NCBI RefSeq assembly: GCF_003945595.2
Contig: NW_024104358.1
Coordinates: 186,001-250,000, forward strand
Direction of reading: 5' to 3'
Source of the DNA: Pipra filicauda
Lineage: Eukaryota; Chordata; Aves; Passeriformes; Pipridae
Length of the DNA: 64,000 nucleotides
Below the pieces are notes generated by a model. It had not been told where the DNA came from. It did not search any database and was given only the letters and a program-made list of their open reading frames with translations. Position numbers and translations under genes: made by a program. Position 1 is the stretch's first letter. Every line of letters begins with the position of its first letter. This document shows, piece by piece, positions 14,087 to 26,700 of the stretch.

Positions 14087-15319
14087 TCATGTTGACCAGG
14101 ATGCCCAGGTTCCTTTCCCAGCACTGCCTTCCAGCATCCCATTCCCCAGCCTGTACGAACATCCAGGATTGTCCCATTTCAGGTGCAGAATCCGACACTT
14201 CCCCTTGTTGAACTTTCTATGGTTGGTGATTGCCCAGTCCTCTAATTTGTGGAGGTCTCTCTCCAGGGCCTCTCTGCCTTCAGGGGAGTCAACAGCTCCT
14301 TCCAGCTTTGTGACATCTGCAAACTTGCTCTGTATCCCTTCCAGTCCTGCATCCAAGTCATTTATGAAGATGTTGAAGAGCACAGGGCCTAAGATGGAGC
14401 CCTGTGGAACCCCACTAGTGACAGGTCGCCAGTCTGATGTTACCACATTCACTATTACCCTCTGTGCTTGACCTGTGAGCCAATTGCTCACCCAGCACAT
14501 GATGTGTTTATCCAGCTGTAGGCTGGATATTTTGTCCAGAAGGATCCTGTGAGAGACAGTACGGAAAACTTTACTGAAACCCAAAAAGATTATATCAACT
14601 GGCTTCCCTTGATTAACTAGGTGGGTTACCTTGTCATACAAGGAAATCAGATTTGACAAGCAGGACTTTACTCTCAGGAAGCTGTGCTGGCTGTGACCAA
14701 TGACTGTGTTGTCTTTCAGGTGTTTTTCAATATCTCCCAGAATAATCTTCTCCATAACTTTACCAGGCACTGAAGTGAGACTGGCAGGCCTGTATTTTAT
14801 GGAGTCCTCCTTCATGCCTTTCTTGAAAATTGGGACAACATTCGCCAGCTTCCAGTCAGCTGGGACCTCTCCAGATTCCCAAGACCTCTCAAAAATCGAG
14901 AAGTTTTGTGATATCAGCCAGCTCTTTTAGGATTCTTCAGTGAATCCCATCAGGCCCCATAGATTTACACAGATCCAGCTGGAGCAGCAGATCCTGCACA
15001 AGTTCAGGGTCAAGTGGGAGTTGATTATTTGCACAGTCACACTCCTCCAGCTCAGGGCACTGAGACCCCCTTGCTCCATCATCCGTGTTGAAGACAGAGA
15101 CAAAGAAAGCCTTGTCTCTATCCCTGTTTGTGAGGTGACCGTCCTCATCCTGTAATGGGCCAATGATATTTCTATACTGCTTACTACCCTTAATATATTG
15201 GAAAAAACTCTTTTTACTGGCCCCCAAATTTCTGTCCAGTTAAACTCCAGTTGAGCTTTGGACACATGAATTTTCTCCCTACAGTGGCAAGCAGTATCTC
15301 TGTTTTCTTCCCATGTCAC
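14087..15319 (-). pseudogene. CR1 ORF2 reverse-transcriptase remnant
   Basis: The longest piece, 14087-14815, is a 242-codon open frame with clear CR1 RT landmarks: [19 protein letters not shown], the domain-4 motif [20 protein letters not shown], and a degraded catalytic box KFADVTKL where active elements have FADDTKL. The upstream acidic box reads [13 protein letters not shown] instead of the usual DF-K-FDTV pattern, so two further catalytic-region Asp residues are lost. A second open piece in another frame (14927-15319) carries linker sequence with the family-typical VQDLLLQLDLCKSMGPDGIH. Loss of Asp residues plus at least one frameshift makes this a dead relic. Confidence 0.9.
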
Positions 15320-15595
15320 CTGACTCTACTTCCACTGGGCATACACCTTCCTTTTTTGCCCTATTTCAAAGTTCAGCCAAGCTGGCCTTTTGCTTCGCCT
15401 GCTTGACTTCCGACATTCAGAAACTGCCTCCTCCTGTGCCCTTAGGAGGTGACGCTTAAAAAGTGACCAACACTGATGTACCCCAGACCTGCAAAAACAT
15501 CGTCCCAAGGTGCCTCACTCACTTATTCCCTGAACAGTCTGAAGTCTGCTCTCCTCATGTCCAGAGCTGAGGTTTTCCTGGCACTTTTCCTCCTG

Positions 15596-16183
15596 TCAAA
15601 AGATTTTAAACTCAATCGCTCTGTGGTCGCTGTGGCCAAGATGGCCACCAATCTCCACTTCGCTCAAGAGATCCCCTCTGTTGACAAGCAGCAGATCAAG
15701 GAGGGCATCTTTCTGAGTTGGCTTCCTTAGGACCTGTTCCATTAAGTTGCCATCCAAGATTTTTGGGAATCTTCTGGCCCAGGTTGTACCAGCTGTGTGA
15801 TGCTCCCAGTTAATTTCTGGCAAGTTGAAGTACCCCATAAGGACAAGGGCAGTTGACTTGCAAGTGTCCCTTAGTTCCTCAAAGAATAATTCGTTGGTGT
15901 CATCATCCTGGCTGGGAGGTCTATAGCAGAGTCCCACGATGACATCCACATTATTTGTTTGCCCCTTGATTCTCACCCAGAGGCTCTCAACTGTGCCAGT
16001 TCCAGCTGTGAGCTCCATATATTCTAACCCTTCTACTACATACAGCGTCAGCCCTCCGCCTCTTCTGCCCTGACTATCCCTTCTGAAGAGCCTGTAACCA
16101 TCCAACGCGGAACTCCAGTAAAAGGACTCATCGCACCAGTTTTCATTTTTGCCAATGATGTCAAATCTCTGGGACGGGGCCAA
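15596..16183 (-). pseudogene. CR1 ORF2 apurinic-like endonuclease remnant
   Basis: A 195-codon frame shows the exonuclease-endonuclease-phosphatase fold of CR1 ORF2. RRGGGLTLYV comes first, then VGLCYRPPSQDDDTNELFF, then LMGYFNLPEINWEH (canonically MGDFN, so the catalytic Asp is a Tyr here), and GGHLGHSDHRAIEFKI containing the conserved Ser-Asp-His. The start of the endonuclease, including the first catalytic residues, is lost or frameshifted upstream. The next frame, 15326-15508, holds the linker between endonuclease and RT and reads, in part, RPAWLNFEIGQKRKVYAQWK, similar to the K-A-W sequence of intact CR1. Confidence 0.9.
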
Positions 16184-16439
16184 AGCTTGGATCTGCTCTT
16201 GTTTGTTCCTCGTGCAGCATGTATTACTGTAGAAACGTTTCAGGTGTGGTACATTGTAGCCAACACCTGGTGAGGCAGATTAAGGGATCCCATTCACACT
16301 CTTTTCCTCAAGTTTTGGCACACCATCCCACGGCTCATCACTGGTGAGCCTGGTTTTGTCCCTTCCCCCTTTCAAGTTAGTTTAAAGCTCTGTCAGTGAG
16401 CCCTGCTAGCTCCTGTGCTTTTTTTCCCCTCTAAAATAG

Positions 16440-17365
16440 GTGCATCCCATCAGGTCTCAGTAGACAAGGTGTTGAGTAGATCGTTCCATGGTCAAAAAAT
16501 CTAAAATTTTTCCAATTACGCCAGCCTTGGCACTGTGCCAAGACCTGATAGATCTGCCTGTTCCTATCAATATTATTCCTTGTTACTGGAAGGATCCAGG
16601 AAAGCACTACCTGCGCTCCTGATCTTTCTACCAGTTGTCCCAGCCCCTGAAGTCTCTTTTGATTGCTCTTGGACTTCTCTTCGTTATTTCATTGCTGCCA
16701 GCCTAACAACCACTAGTGGATAGTAATCAGAGGGTCTTACTAGACCGGAGAGTTTTCCAGTAATGTCCCTTACCCAAGTCCCTGGGAGACAGCAGACTTC
16801 CCGGTGGATTGGGTCCAGTCTGCACACTAGGCCCTGTTCCCCTTAGAAAGGAGTCTCCTATCACAACTGCCCTTCTTCTCCTCTCAATAGAGGAGGTTGT
16901 GATGTGGGGTACAGGTGATGCTGCTTTAGGAGGCCCCTCTATCCCAGAGGGACCTTTGCTCATCTCATCAGTTGTCTGGCCTTCTAGTTTCAGAGCCTCA
17001 TACCTGTTGTAGAAGGTGCCAGTCCTACTTGCCAAATTCTGAGAAGGAGGAGGAACATTGATCCTGGTATGTGCAGTGACCTGCTTCCAGCCCTCATCTT
17101 TAACAACAGTCCCTTGACCAACAGTCCTCTGACTAATTACCCTGCAGGGTTCTGAGCCCACCTGCTTCTCCACTACAATGAAGGTTCGAGACTCCTGAGA
17201 GTCTTGAGACTGTAGTGTCTCTGAAAATAATTGGTTTCCCTCTTGGTCTTTCACTTGAATACTACGAAGCCTGTTCACTTCTTCCTGTAGCTCCTTCACC
17301 TGGTGACGCAGCTCTTCAACCACGGCACCTTCTGAAAAATAACCCTCTGTTGGCCCCAGACTCAC
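16440..17365 (-). pseudogene. CR1 ORF1 remnant with SGNH-hydrolase-like motifs
   Basis: The open piece 16727-17365 starts with a short coiled-coil-like segment (VVEELRHQVKELQEEVNRL) and reaches RRRAVVIGDSFLRGTG, the GDS block of the esterase-like (SGNH) domain in CR1 ORF1. The frame then shifts near 16800 but the match continues in another frame as EVCCLPGTWVRDITGKLSGL and VRPSDYYPLVV, and further down as NFRFFDHGTIYSTPCLLRPD followed by GMHLF and a stop near 16440, which carries the conserved Asp-Gly-x-His. ORF1 of CR1 is thought to bind nucleic acid and to act as an esterase. At least two frame breaks and internal stops make it non-functional. Confidence 0.85.
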
Positions 17366-20300
17366 AGAGAGGCATCAGGCACTCCTGGCTACCTGCGACC
17401 TGCAGAGCTGCAGTAACAGTAATCATAACAGTTGCCTCTCATTTTCAAAAAAACAGGGATGGGCCTCTACCTGAGCCAAGGATCTTCAATATGTTACTAG
17501 GAAATGAAAACAAAGAAGTCTACTTGAGCTGAAGGCCAGCACCTTTCCTAGAAATGGTATATACAAAATGTGCTCTTAGAAGTGACAACTACTGCTTTTA
17601 TCAAAGTTTACAATAAACAAATCATTTCATCAACTAGTTTCCATACCTAAAACACACACATTTGGCAGAAAGACTTAAAAGTATGGTGGAAGTTGTGTCA
17701 CTCTCTTAGCCAACTTAAAGAGTTAATGGGGACTGGGAGTGTACGTTAATATTATGCTTTGACACTTGAATATAAAAATTGACTGCTACCATTTGCTTCT
17801 TTTAGACAATACCTTTTAACATTAAGCAGAGTGCCACATTTGAGAACTCATCCAGACAGAAACAGACCCATTGATGAAAGACAGCTGACAGTCTCTGAAC
17901 TCACAGGGTAGGTCCAGGTAATCCCAGGCAGTCACCAATCTGTCCCCGTTTATGTGGCACTTTCCATTTCACACCTGTACAAACGAGGGCTCAGCTACAG
18001 ACCTGGCTGGAACAACCTCTGGTGCAAAGCATGCAAACAAGACCCCTGCCCAGCCCAAAACACAGCAGTACCAACTGCACCCAGCCAGAGCCCCAGACAA
18101 CCACAGGAGCACAACTAGGAGGAGTTACAGGACTTCATTCCACACAAGTCAGTCCAGCATCTCCTGCGGACACATGTTTAAAGAGGTTCACTTAAGCTTT
18201 GAACTGAGTTAGAACATAGTGACAAATTATGAGACCCCCTGAGGTAAGGGAAAGTGAAAGAAGGTTATATATATATTGCATCCACGTCCCCTTAAAATAC
18301 AGACCTACTGCTATTTTAACTAAGATTACAGTACTTCTTTAAATGTAAAAAAGTCATCAGTAAAACTAATTAAAAATTTAGCTCAATAATTAAACTTTAG
18401 TTGCTCTGAAAGAAACTGTGGACTAATAAAACAGCCGCATGCATGTATTTAATGAACATTAAATTTTACACTAAAATTGCTAAAAAACATTAAGAAAAAA
18501 TAGATTTTACAGTTAAATATATAAGAAAGCTTTAACTTTTGTAAGTAATCTGAAAACAGAAAAAAAAATCAAACATTTAAAAGTGGGGAGGATTTGCCCC
18601 ATCCTCACAAAATTATCTTTCTTGTTTTACAAAGTAGTGGATCTTAAAGACATTTGGGCATTACACTGTGTTTACCATGTTCACATCAACTACCTTCCTC
18701 TATATTAAAAGGGAAAAAACTGCAACACATACAGTTGAATAAAATGCCAAATAACGAAAAGTAAAATATTATTTCTTCTTTATACTACTCTGAGATATTT
18801 GAACTACAAAGGTTGAAATGTTTTCATTCAAATGTTGGTTTTCCATTTCATAACCATACGTATTTTCAACTAAATCAAACCACCTTCATATCAGCCCCTA
18901 CACAAATTAAGACTTCCACATATACAGGGGTGTATTGAAAATATCAACGGTACTTGAAATGCATCAATTTCAGTAATTTGAAGTCTCTTTCAAATTCAAG
19001 ATTAACAGGATATCAAAATCACAGGGACCAAGCTAAAACCATCTGATAGCTGTTTTCTCCCATTATACACCGTTTGTAGCAAGCCTCTGGCTAACTCATC
19101 CTTCACAACCTCCCCAGACTTCCACTCAACCTGCCCTACTGCACCACTACTCTTACACCGTTTCCAGCCGTGACTCACCCTTGATAAAAGTTTAACCCAC
19201 TGCTTCTTCTTGCAGCCATCCTGGACACAGGAAAAAAATCCTTTGCAAAAACCTTTTTCTTAATGGAGACTTAATCAAATGTCCTTTCACTCTGTCTACA
19301 CTGAAGAAACCAAAGACACAATTAATCCCAATTAAAAACTACTGTCACCATTACATTAAACACTAGTTGGTACTTAGTTATATACTAAAAAATAGGGGGG
19401 GAGAGGGAATCTACAGTAGCAGATAACTAGACAAGAAAAGCAGTATCGTTAGAGGCTGAATAATATGCTTAAGTATTCACGACCAAATCAAATACCCAGG
19501 TGCCACCAAACAAGCAGCTCTCAGCAAAGCCTCAAAAAGTTATAACCTACACAAATTACAACTTGTATATAGTGATGGCTTTATTTCATGTCTGCAAAAC
19601 TGCATGAAAATTTTATCAAGAGAAGGAATAAAGACAGATCTTTCCCCTATTCAAGTTATTAAGATGGATCAGATTTTATTAATTTATTAGCAAGAATGAG
19701 TGGGATCAGAGGCTAGACCCAAATGTTCCTTCTTTCATGTTGAAGTGCCATTTAAATGCAAGAAGAGAAAGCAAAGGGAAATCTTAAGGAGCATGTCTGC
19801 ATTGTACAGAGGCTGTGCTGGGAACCCAAGGCTGGTCAAGAAACTGGCTGTTTCACAGTACAGAGCTGTGCCCAGGGCCTCCAACCGTCCATCTCTGCGA
19901 CACCAGCTCCTAAGGGACATGGCTGCACCACACCAACATACACAAGTTCTTACTGACGTCTACCCTGATCCTTCTGTCGGAGACGACAGCGCCCCATTCC
20001 ACGCGAACTCCTCTGTCTGCTCCCAGCAAGCCTGAGTTATTATCACTCTCTCCATGCCATGATGTGTCCCAGATCTGCTGAAAGTCATCTACTGCTCTTT
20101 CAGATTACAGGTCTTGTTTAACAGGTGCTTTTGTTCCCAGGTTGACACACTGAACTAGCATCTCTCTCATACCAGTTTACCCATTTAAGTACTGCCTTGA
20201 TTTTTGCAATTCCTCTTTGTATTGTGTCAGATTAAATCTAAATCACAGCAATGACAAGGAACATTGATGCTGTAAACAGACACCTCTTTAAATAAAGTTG

Positions 20301-21772
20301 TGATCAAAGCATCAAGTAGCCCAATAAAACCCAGGTGGCTCTACCTTATCGTATGCCGTACTCATTATTTCAAGTGGCCCATTTAATACATTTTCAGGTG
20401 TCAACAAAAGAAGGTTTGTGCCAGTTCTTTCATTTCTGGCTCTGGTTATGTACCTGGTGCCTTTTGATAAGAAGGTTTAATATTAAAAAAAAAAGAAGTT
20501 AAAAATACTAATTTTAAACTCAGGCTTTTTGCCAGAGTTGACAAAACCACAGAAACCAGCGTGGCTTCGTATTATTCACTATCTACATAAAGCTTAGCTA
20601 ATTATACAGGAATACCAAATGAAGCAAGTTTGCCATAGTTTTCTGTAGGCCAATGTGTCTGTCCTGGAAAGTCGAAAAAATTCAATGGCAACTTTAAGAG
20701 ACTTAACCTGCAAGTTTCATGTAAAAACACGGTTAAAAATTTTAACTACTCACGAAAGTCTTTACCTTTAAAATTACTATAAGCTCTGATGGCAAGCAGG
20801 CAAAGAGAAAAAAAAAGCTGATTTGACATTTATTCTTCATTTTAACTTGGTGCTTTATGCATCCAAATATATCAATTAATTTTTCACTTGAAACATCATA
20901 AGAAAAATGTTTTGGAAGATTCAGTCAAGCATCATACAATAGAACACTGGAACAGGAACTCTTTTTAAAATGTCATTTTAAAACATAAAACACAAAGCTC
21001 AAATTTCTACATTTGAGGATAGAGGGACCTTTTGTTTTTAATTCTATACCATTGCATCAAAGTAGAATTTTACAAGGAGCTCCCTCATCCCTCACCCTGT
21101 CCTTCCTTATTTCAAGTAGTGCCTTGCTTCCTCCGTAAGCACATTTTAATTTCTGACCCACTATTTCAATTTCTTTTGAAACAAAAGAGTAGACAAAATT
21201 TTTGCATGGAAATCAGGCTTAGAGGTCTAACATTTTCAAAATGCTATGGCATTTCACCTTCCAAACCCCCATTTGCCTTTCAGTTATTACTGAAATTTCA
21301 GTTTCCAAATTAGCCAGGTAGAGATGCCAACAATATTCCACTGAAAGCCATTAAGACCTGGACACCTAAACTCCAGTGCTGTTTCTAAAATGTTTGAGCA
21401 AGTACGTGTTTGTATAATGTTCAGGACACCCAGAGCCAGCTGACGCCTCTGGGCATGAGCACAGTAAAGCATAAATCAGGTCGCGCTTCCCAGTTTGAGA
21501 GCTACGTAGCTTTCAGGGTGGGAGCACTAACCTCGTTCTAATTTACATCTAAACATTTCTTATTCCCACTCCTTATTCCATCTCCTCAGCATTCCTCACA
21601 TCTCCAGCACTTGGTGCCTATTGGAAACCATCACTATATGCCTCCAATTCTAGTTTCTGGAAATCGATCAAACCCAAACCAATCCTCAACTGTCCTTTAG
21701 TCTTCCATCAGTAACACACCACCCAATGATTTTGACACTGAACTAATCTAACAAGCAAGCACGTGACAGAGA

Positions 21773-21842
21773 GTGTGTATGTGTATATATACACACACAC
21801 ACACATATATATATATGTATATGTGTATATATATATATACAG
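21773..21842. repeat. TG/TA/CA composite microsatellite
   Basis: Alternating purine-pyrimidine tract of about 70 bp: a GTGTAT block, a TATACACACA block, an ATATAT block, a GTATATGTGTATAT block and a final TATATATATACA. It is able to form cruciform or Z-DNA-type structures. Confidence 0.95.
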
Positions 21843-23106
21843 GCTCGCAGGGAGATATTTCATTCCCATTCTTTTGCTTTGAAATTATTCTTCCTATTCC
21901 TGAGGAGAATTGTCATGTTTGGTCTAGTTCCTGAATAGTTGATGCTGCAATCTTGTCTTTCTTGTATGTGATGGAAGCTAGGTAACTAAACAGCAACACA
22001 TCGAGTCTAGAAAATCATCCTCAGTAGAATTGAAATAACAAAAAATAAAAAAATCCTGCCCTTAAAGCTTTAGTTACTCCTTGTAGGACTGAGGAAAATG
22101 TTTTTCAACTGCAAGAACTGCTAGGCACAGGGGACGAAGACCTTCAGAATTTCCTGAGTAACAAAGACCTCCATTTTTACGAGTGCTTGTTGTTCCACTG
22201 CATGAGAAAGGCTGTTGAGCCTCAGTGTGTACCGGGAGTGGCACCCAGTGTCCAAACTGCATCCTTACAACAGCGTCTTCAATTCCCTTCTCAGTCTTCC
22301 CTCGTTCCTTTCTCCCAGGCTGCAGCCTCAGAAAATCAGCAGATCTATGCTTAAACTGTACATATACTTTAAGTAAAGCAGTTTACATAAAGTTTTTGCC
22401 AAACTATTTTAATCAACAATGCATAGATGAATCAAATTTTCAACTATTCAATGTGGAGAACAACTATCAAGTCCAGTAAAATAATTCAATTACATCATAC
22501 AGCTACAGATTTAAACTCTGAATGAAATCAACATTTGTGTAGACTATGGTCTTTCAACTGTACTCAACAACTGACATCAGCCACAGGCTGATTTATTCTG
22601 GATCACTTGTACTGCTTTAATAGCCCCAAACAGTCTTCCTAAACACGTTTTGTTAGAGCAGAAATACAAATCACCAAAAGAATTGGAAAAATTAAAATAA
22701 AAAACAGAACAAACCAATCAACAACAAACAATTTTCATGTTCTGCAGCTATGCAGGATTTTAAGATCATCTACTGTGCTTGGTTAAGACAACTGAGTAAA
22801 AATGAGAGTAACAAATCCAGCAAATAAAGTTGTTTTGTTCCTTCCAAAACTGATCAGAGGGACAACACTTACTTTTAAACAAGATTTGACACCTGGACTA
22901 AGCTATAAAGAAAGCTTCCCCCAACCTGCTGCAAAAGCTACAATTTCTACCTTTTTCTTTCTTTCACTATCACAAACAGTTCAGAGTTGCACAAAATAGA
23001 TTAAGGCAAAACACTTAATGATTAGAACAATTATCCCAAAACATAAAACAGCTACTATTCTATCAGTAAGTAAGAATACAGTATGGAGCAATACAAACTG
23101 GTAAAA

Positions 23107-23169
23107 AGAAAAAAAAACAAACAAACAAACAAACAAAAACCACGAAAAAAGAACATGCTGGGGGGGGGG
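23107..23169. repeat. AAAC tetranucleotide repeat followed by a ten-G run
   Basis: The A-rich start runs into five to six AAAC units, then mixed sequence, then ten consecutive G at 23160-23169. It is a simple repeat, A- and C-rich in the first part. Confidence 0.9.
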
Positions 23170-23636
23170 AATGTATTTCTATCTACACGTGAAAGCCAAA
23201 TTACAAATTACAAATACCCCTTTCAGTAATTTTACCAAACTTCATCTGGTCAGTTTTCCTGTTTCACTAATATCAAAACCTAAACTCCAACATAACCTCT
23301 CTCCCCTCAAACAATGAAGCCCAGCACTATCTGCCTCACGTGTCTGAGCTGCAGGAACATTACCTGCATCTCTTTGGAGTCAAACGCCTCGCAGCCAAGT
23401 GAAATTCTGAGTTCATTAAAACATAAAGATTAGATCTCGGCTGTACTGCAAATATCTCTGAACAAGCTTTTATTTCTCAACCAAAGGCACAAAACTGGCA
23501 CAATTTAAGTTTGCCGGCAACTCCAAAACCCCGACGTTCGGTGTCTGTCGTTCCTCCCTACCTTACCCCTCCAATTTCTCTGCTACATAAAAGCACACCA
23601 TAAAAGCTGCAAGACACTCGGCACGGAGCAGGTTTT

Positions 23637-23715
23637 TATATATAAATATATATATATAAATATATATATACATATAGACGCATATATAAATACATATACA
23701 CACACACACACATAG
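23637..23715. repeat. TATA/CA composite microsatellite
   Basis: About 80 bp of ATAT-rich sequence, with ATAAATAT and TACATA variants, ending in a CACACACACA run. The open frame crossing it on the minus strand reads a run of CVCVCIYIYI-like residues, which is a translation artefact. Confidence 0.95.
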
Positions 23716-26700
23716 ACACTGAATACCATGTTCAAATCTTGTTGAATTATTTCCCTGGTAAGATTTATTTTGTTTCAACGAGACTTCCACTTGCAAACAC
23801 ACGCACACATTGCACAGCAAATATATCTCTTGTTAGGTGCCTAATATGGACAGGGAAACCATTTTGATTATTCTGTGCCTGCTTATGCATTGTCCTGCAA
23901 AACAATAAGATAGAACAGCAAGAAACTAGCAATTAAGAGAGTCTGAATGCACATCGGGAATCACTAAAATCCACACTAGCCAAGTCAGGAACAATATGAC
24001 TGATGAATAGACCATATTATATTAGGATTGTTAGCAAGTGTTAAAAAATTATCCTTAGCAGATGTCCCTTATGACCTAAATATATCTCACAAAGAACATG
24101 CCTGTCTTGTTTTCTAAAAAGTTTTAAGAAATCCTTCCGTTTCTATTATCGACTAGAACTCCACGCTGCTGCATGTTGGCTATAAATATGTACAGAGGAT
24201 TTATCACACTAAACCTACAAAAAAATATGAGTATTTCACTGAAGGGTAAACAACCTATTTTAATGTGTATTTTTCTACTGCATGAGTTTACGTTGTACTG
24301 AAGCATGTAATCCAATAAAAGAAATCAAACTGTGTATTCAGCAAACAGCGAAACAAAAGACAAGCTGCAAACTACAGCAGCTGACTGACACACCACAAAC
24401 CAAAATACAGTAAATGTCTTCAAGTTAGATGGGTGAGACCCTTATCTGCAATAAATACATTTTGTGGATACAGTCAATAAGGAATTATATAAATTTAAGC
24501 TACTATACATTATTACATGTGCAACTATGCACACCCTGTTCTTCTTCAGTTTAAAGAAGTTATTATTTAAATAATAAAGAAGTTAAAGAGCTTTTATTTT
24601 CTTAGATTTTGCTGATATTAAGATTCTATACACCGGCCTACCAAACTACAGAAATAAGCAAGATTTGCTCAGTTTGAGCTGTCTTGGTTACTCCATATAT
24701 TTTTGACTGTACCACTGGATTTAACAACACATACTAATCATAAATAAATAATGCTAAAATACAGATATAAACTTAAACTCTATTAAGGATTTTTCTCTCT
24801 TCTATCAAAGACTAGTATTTATCTAGAAAGTCTTTTATGTTTCATAATTATCGTGAAACCACTTCTTATCTCTTTAACTCCACTGCTGCAGTAGGTTTCC
24901 TGTCAGCAAAATGGATTTCAAGTCTGTTCCTGAAGTATTCAATTCAATATTCAGTCCTGAATCTTGAGCTAGTTTCATGTCTGCCTTTACATCAATAAAA
25001 TAAACGCAAACTCTACGAACAAAATAGGTCCAACTTGGGTTTAATGTGTACTATACTTTGAGTATGGATCATTTTCTTAGAGAATAATGCTATATAATTT
25101 TTCCAGATTATGCAGTTGAGAAATCCATAAAACACTATGGAGGGAGAAATAAGAACCAAAATTATATTTCTTAATTTACTGCTACCACTTATTTCAATAA
25201 GTTTCTATCGCTTTTCATCCAGATGTATTGATTTGAATTGCTTTTCAATAGAAGTATAGGCATTTCCTTCATTTTGGCTCTCAGGAAAAAAATATGGGAT
25301 TTGCTCAGTTTGCTGTGCTTTCCTTCAGCTCCATCAAGTTTATTACAGCATTCTTTGGGAAAGGAAATGGCTAAATACTTGCATTAGCAAAAAAGGAAAG
25401 GAGGGGGAATGGAAAGAGGTAATAAGAAGGTGTTAAAAGAACTCTCTCTTCCTCTTGGTCCAGTCCCATTGGGAAAAATGTTACCAAAAGAACAGACGAG
25501 CGTAGAGTCCAAATGTATGGCCAAAGCTCAGAGCAGCCACAAGGACCACAAGCAATGGGTCCCTGAAGGAAGACATGCAAAAAGCACAGAGTGTGATCCA
25601 GGCAGTCCAATGGAAATGTCCACTCCTGTACCACATTGTCCAAGATGAGGAATAATAAACAAGGATGAAGAAGTTGAAAATTTTTAGCAGAACTGACCAT
25701 GCTGTCTTCACACGGTTTGGGCTTCTTTCTGGATGAAGCTTTAGCTCCTCCAAACACAGAGGTAGCCTAGAGCCACTACTTTGCTAACTTCAGGCACCCA
25801 AAGCAGCCACCTACCTCAGCTCGGCAAGATAAAGACAGGATCTAACCAGGATGTCTATAATGTCCTAGCAATTGCATGGAAAAACTGCTTCTTTAAAATA
25901 CAAATGGTTATCTCCAGACTTTTTTCCTGAACTGTAGTACAGGAAAATTCGAATGCTTAGCAAAAGAGAGAGTACATCTGGGAAAAAAAAAAAGCCAGTA
26001 AGTTTCACCATTGCCATATGTTCACAGAAATACTGTTTCACAAAATGGTCTGTAGTAGAAGGACAAAAATTTCTCGTCAGTCTCTGTTTTAATAGGAACT
26101 AGCACATTAGATACTGTTTTCCATAATATTTCCACAAGTTAATGATAAAATACAAACACAAGGTCATTTGCACCTGTGCCATTTAAAGTGTGTGGAAATA
26201 TAAAATATTTTCATATTTCTGAATTCTTGCATATTCCCCAAACTGAACAAATAAATTAAAAGAATTTATAAAAATTAAAAAACCTTCACATTCTTTGTAA
26301 CTCATCAAAAATCATTTTTGAGTATTCAGGGTAAATAACCCACATTTTCTCTCCCCTAGTAAACAGCAAGAACGAGGCTTAATGTTTTCAAATCACTCTC
26401 ACAAACTACAATACAGGCACAAAATTCAGATCGATGCCTGAAATCAAATAACAGATATGAAATATCTGAATATACTGTTATTATATAATTGGTTATCCTC
26501 TTCTGTGCATTTTTATGTCTTTAGTCAAAGTTGAGCTGATTATAGTACCAGAAAAAAATCAAATTCAGAACAGTTCATTTGTATTATTTTACCTAAACTG
26601 CAGGTAAAAGAAATTGGGCTTTCTTACTGCTGACCACATAAAAATTAATGAGTTTCTTCAAGTCGCACAGAATTATATGAAGCATCCATATAACAAACTA

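Larger units (their letters stand above)
13451..17400 (-). mobile_element. Nearly full-length CR1 non-LTR retrotransposon (inactive)
   Basis: This is a minus-strand LINE of the CR1 family about 3.95 kb long, close to the 4-4.5 kb of a complete element, whereas most genomic CR1 copies are cut short at the 5' end. Its 3' end is at about 13451, where GAGTTGGAAGGGACACACAA appears in plus-strand view next to a degraded octamer (CATAGGAT). Going up the element, the 3'UTR is about 13451-14090, ORF2 reverse transcriptase 14090-14930, the linker 14930-15320, ORF2 endonuclease 15600-16183, and ORF1 16440-17365. Stops and frameshifts break both ORFs and catalytic residues are lost, so it is not active. 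The 5' boundary is uncertain by about 150 bp. It lies in EIF3H intron 2, same orientation as the gene. Confidence 0.93.

Noticed and set aside
13821..14471. 216-codon plus-strand open frame
   Set aside because: It is the antisense strand of the CR1 reverse transcriptase and 3'UTR.
16727..17365. 212-codon minus-strand frame as a host gene
   Set aside because: The GDS motif, coiled-coil start and the neighbouring endonuclease/RT identify it as CR1 ORF1.
25371..25757. Overlapping plus and minus frames of 79-128 codons as a processed pseudogene
   Set aside because: No protein family recognised in either direction, no poly-A tail or target-site duplication seen.
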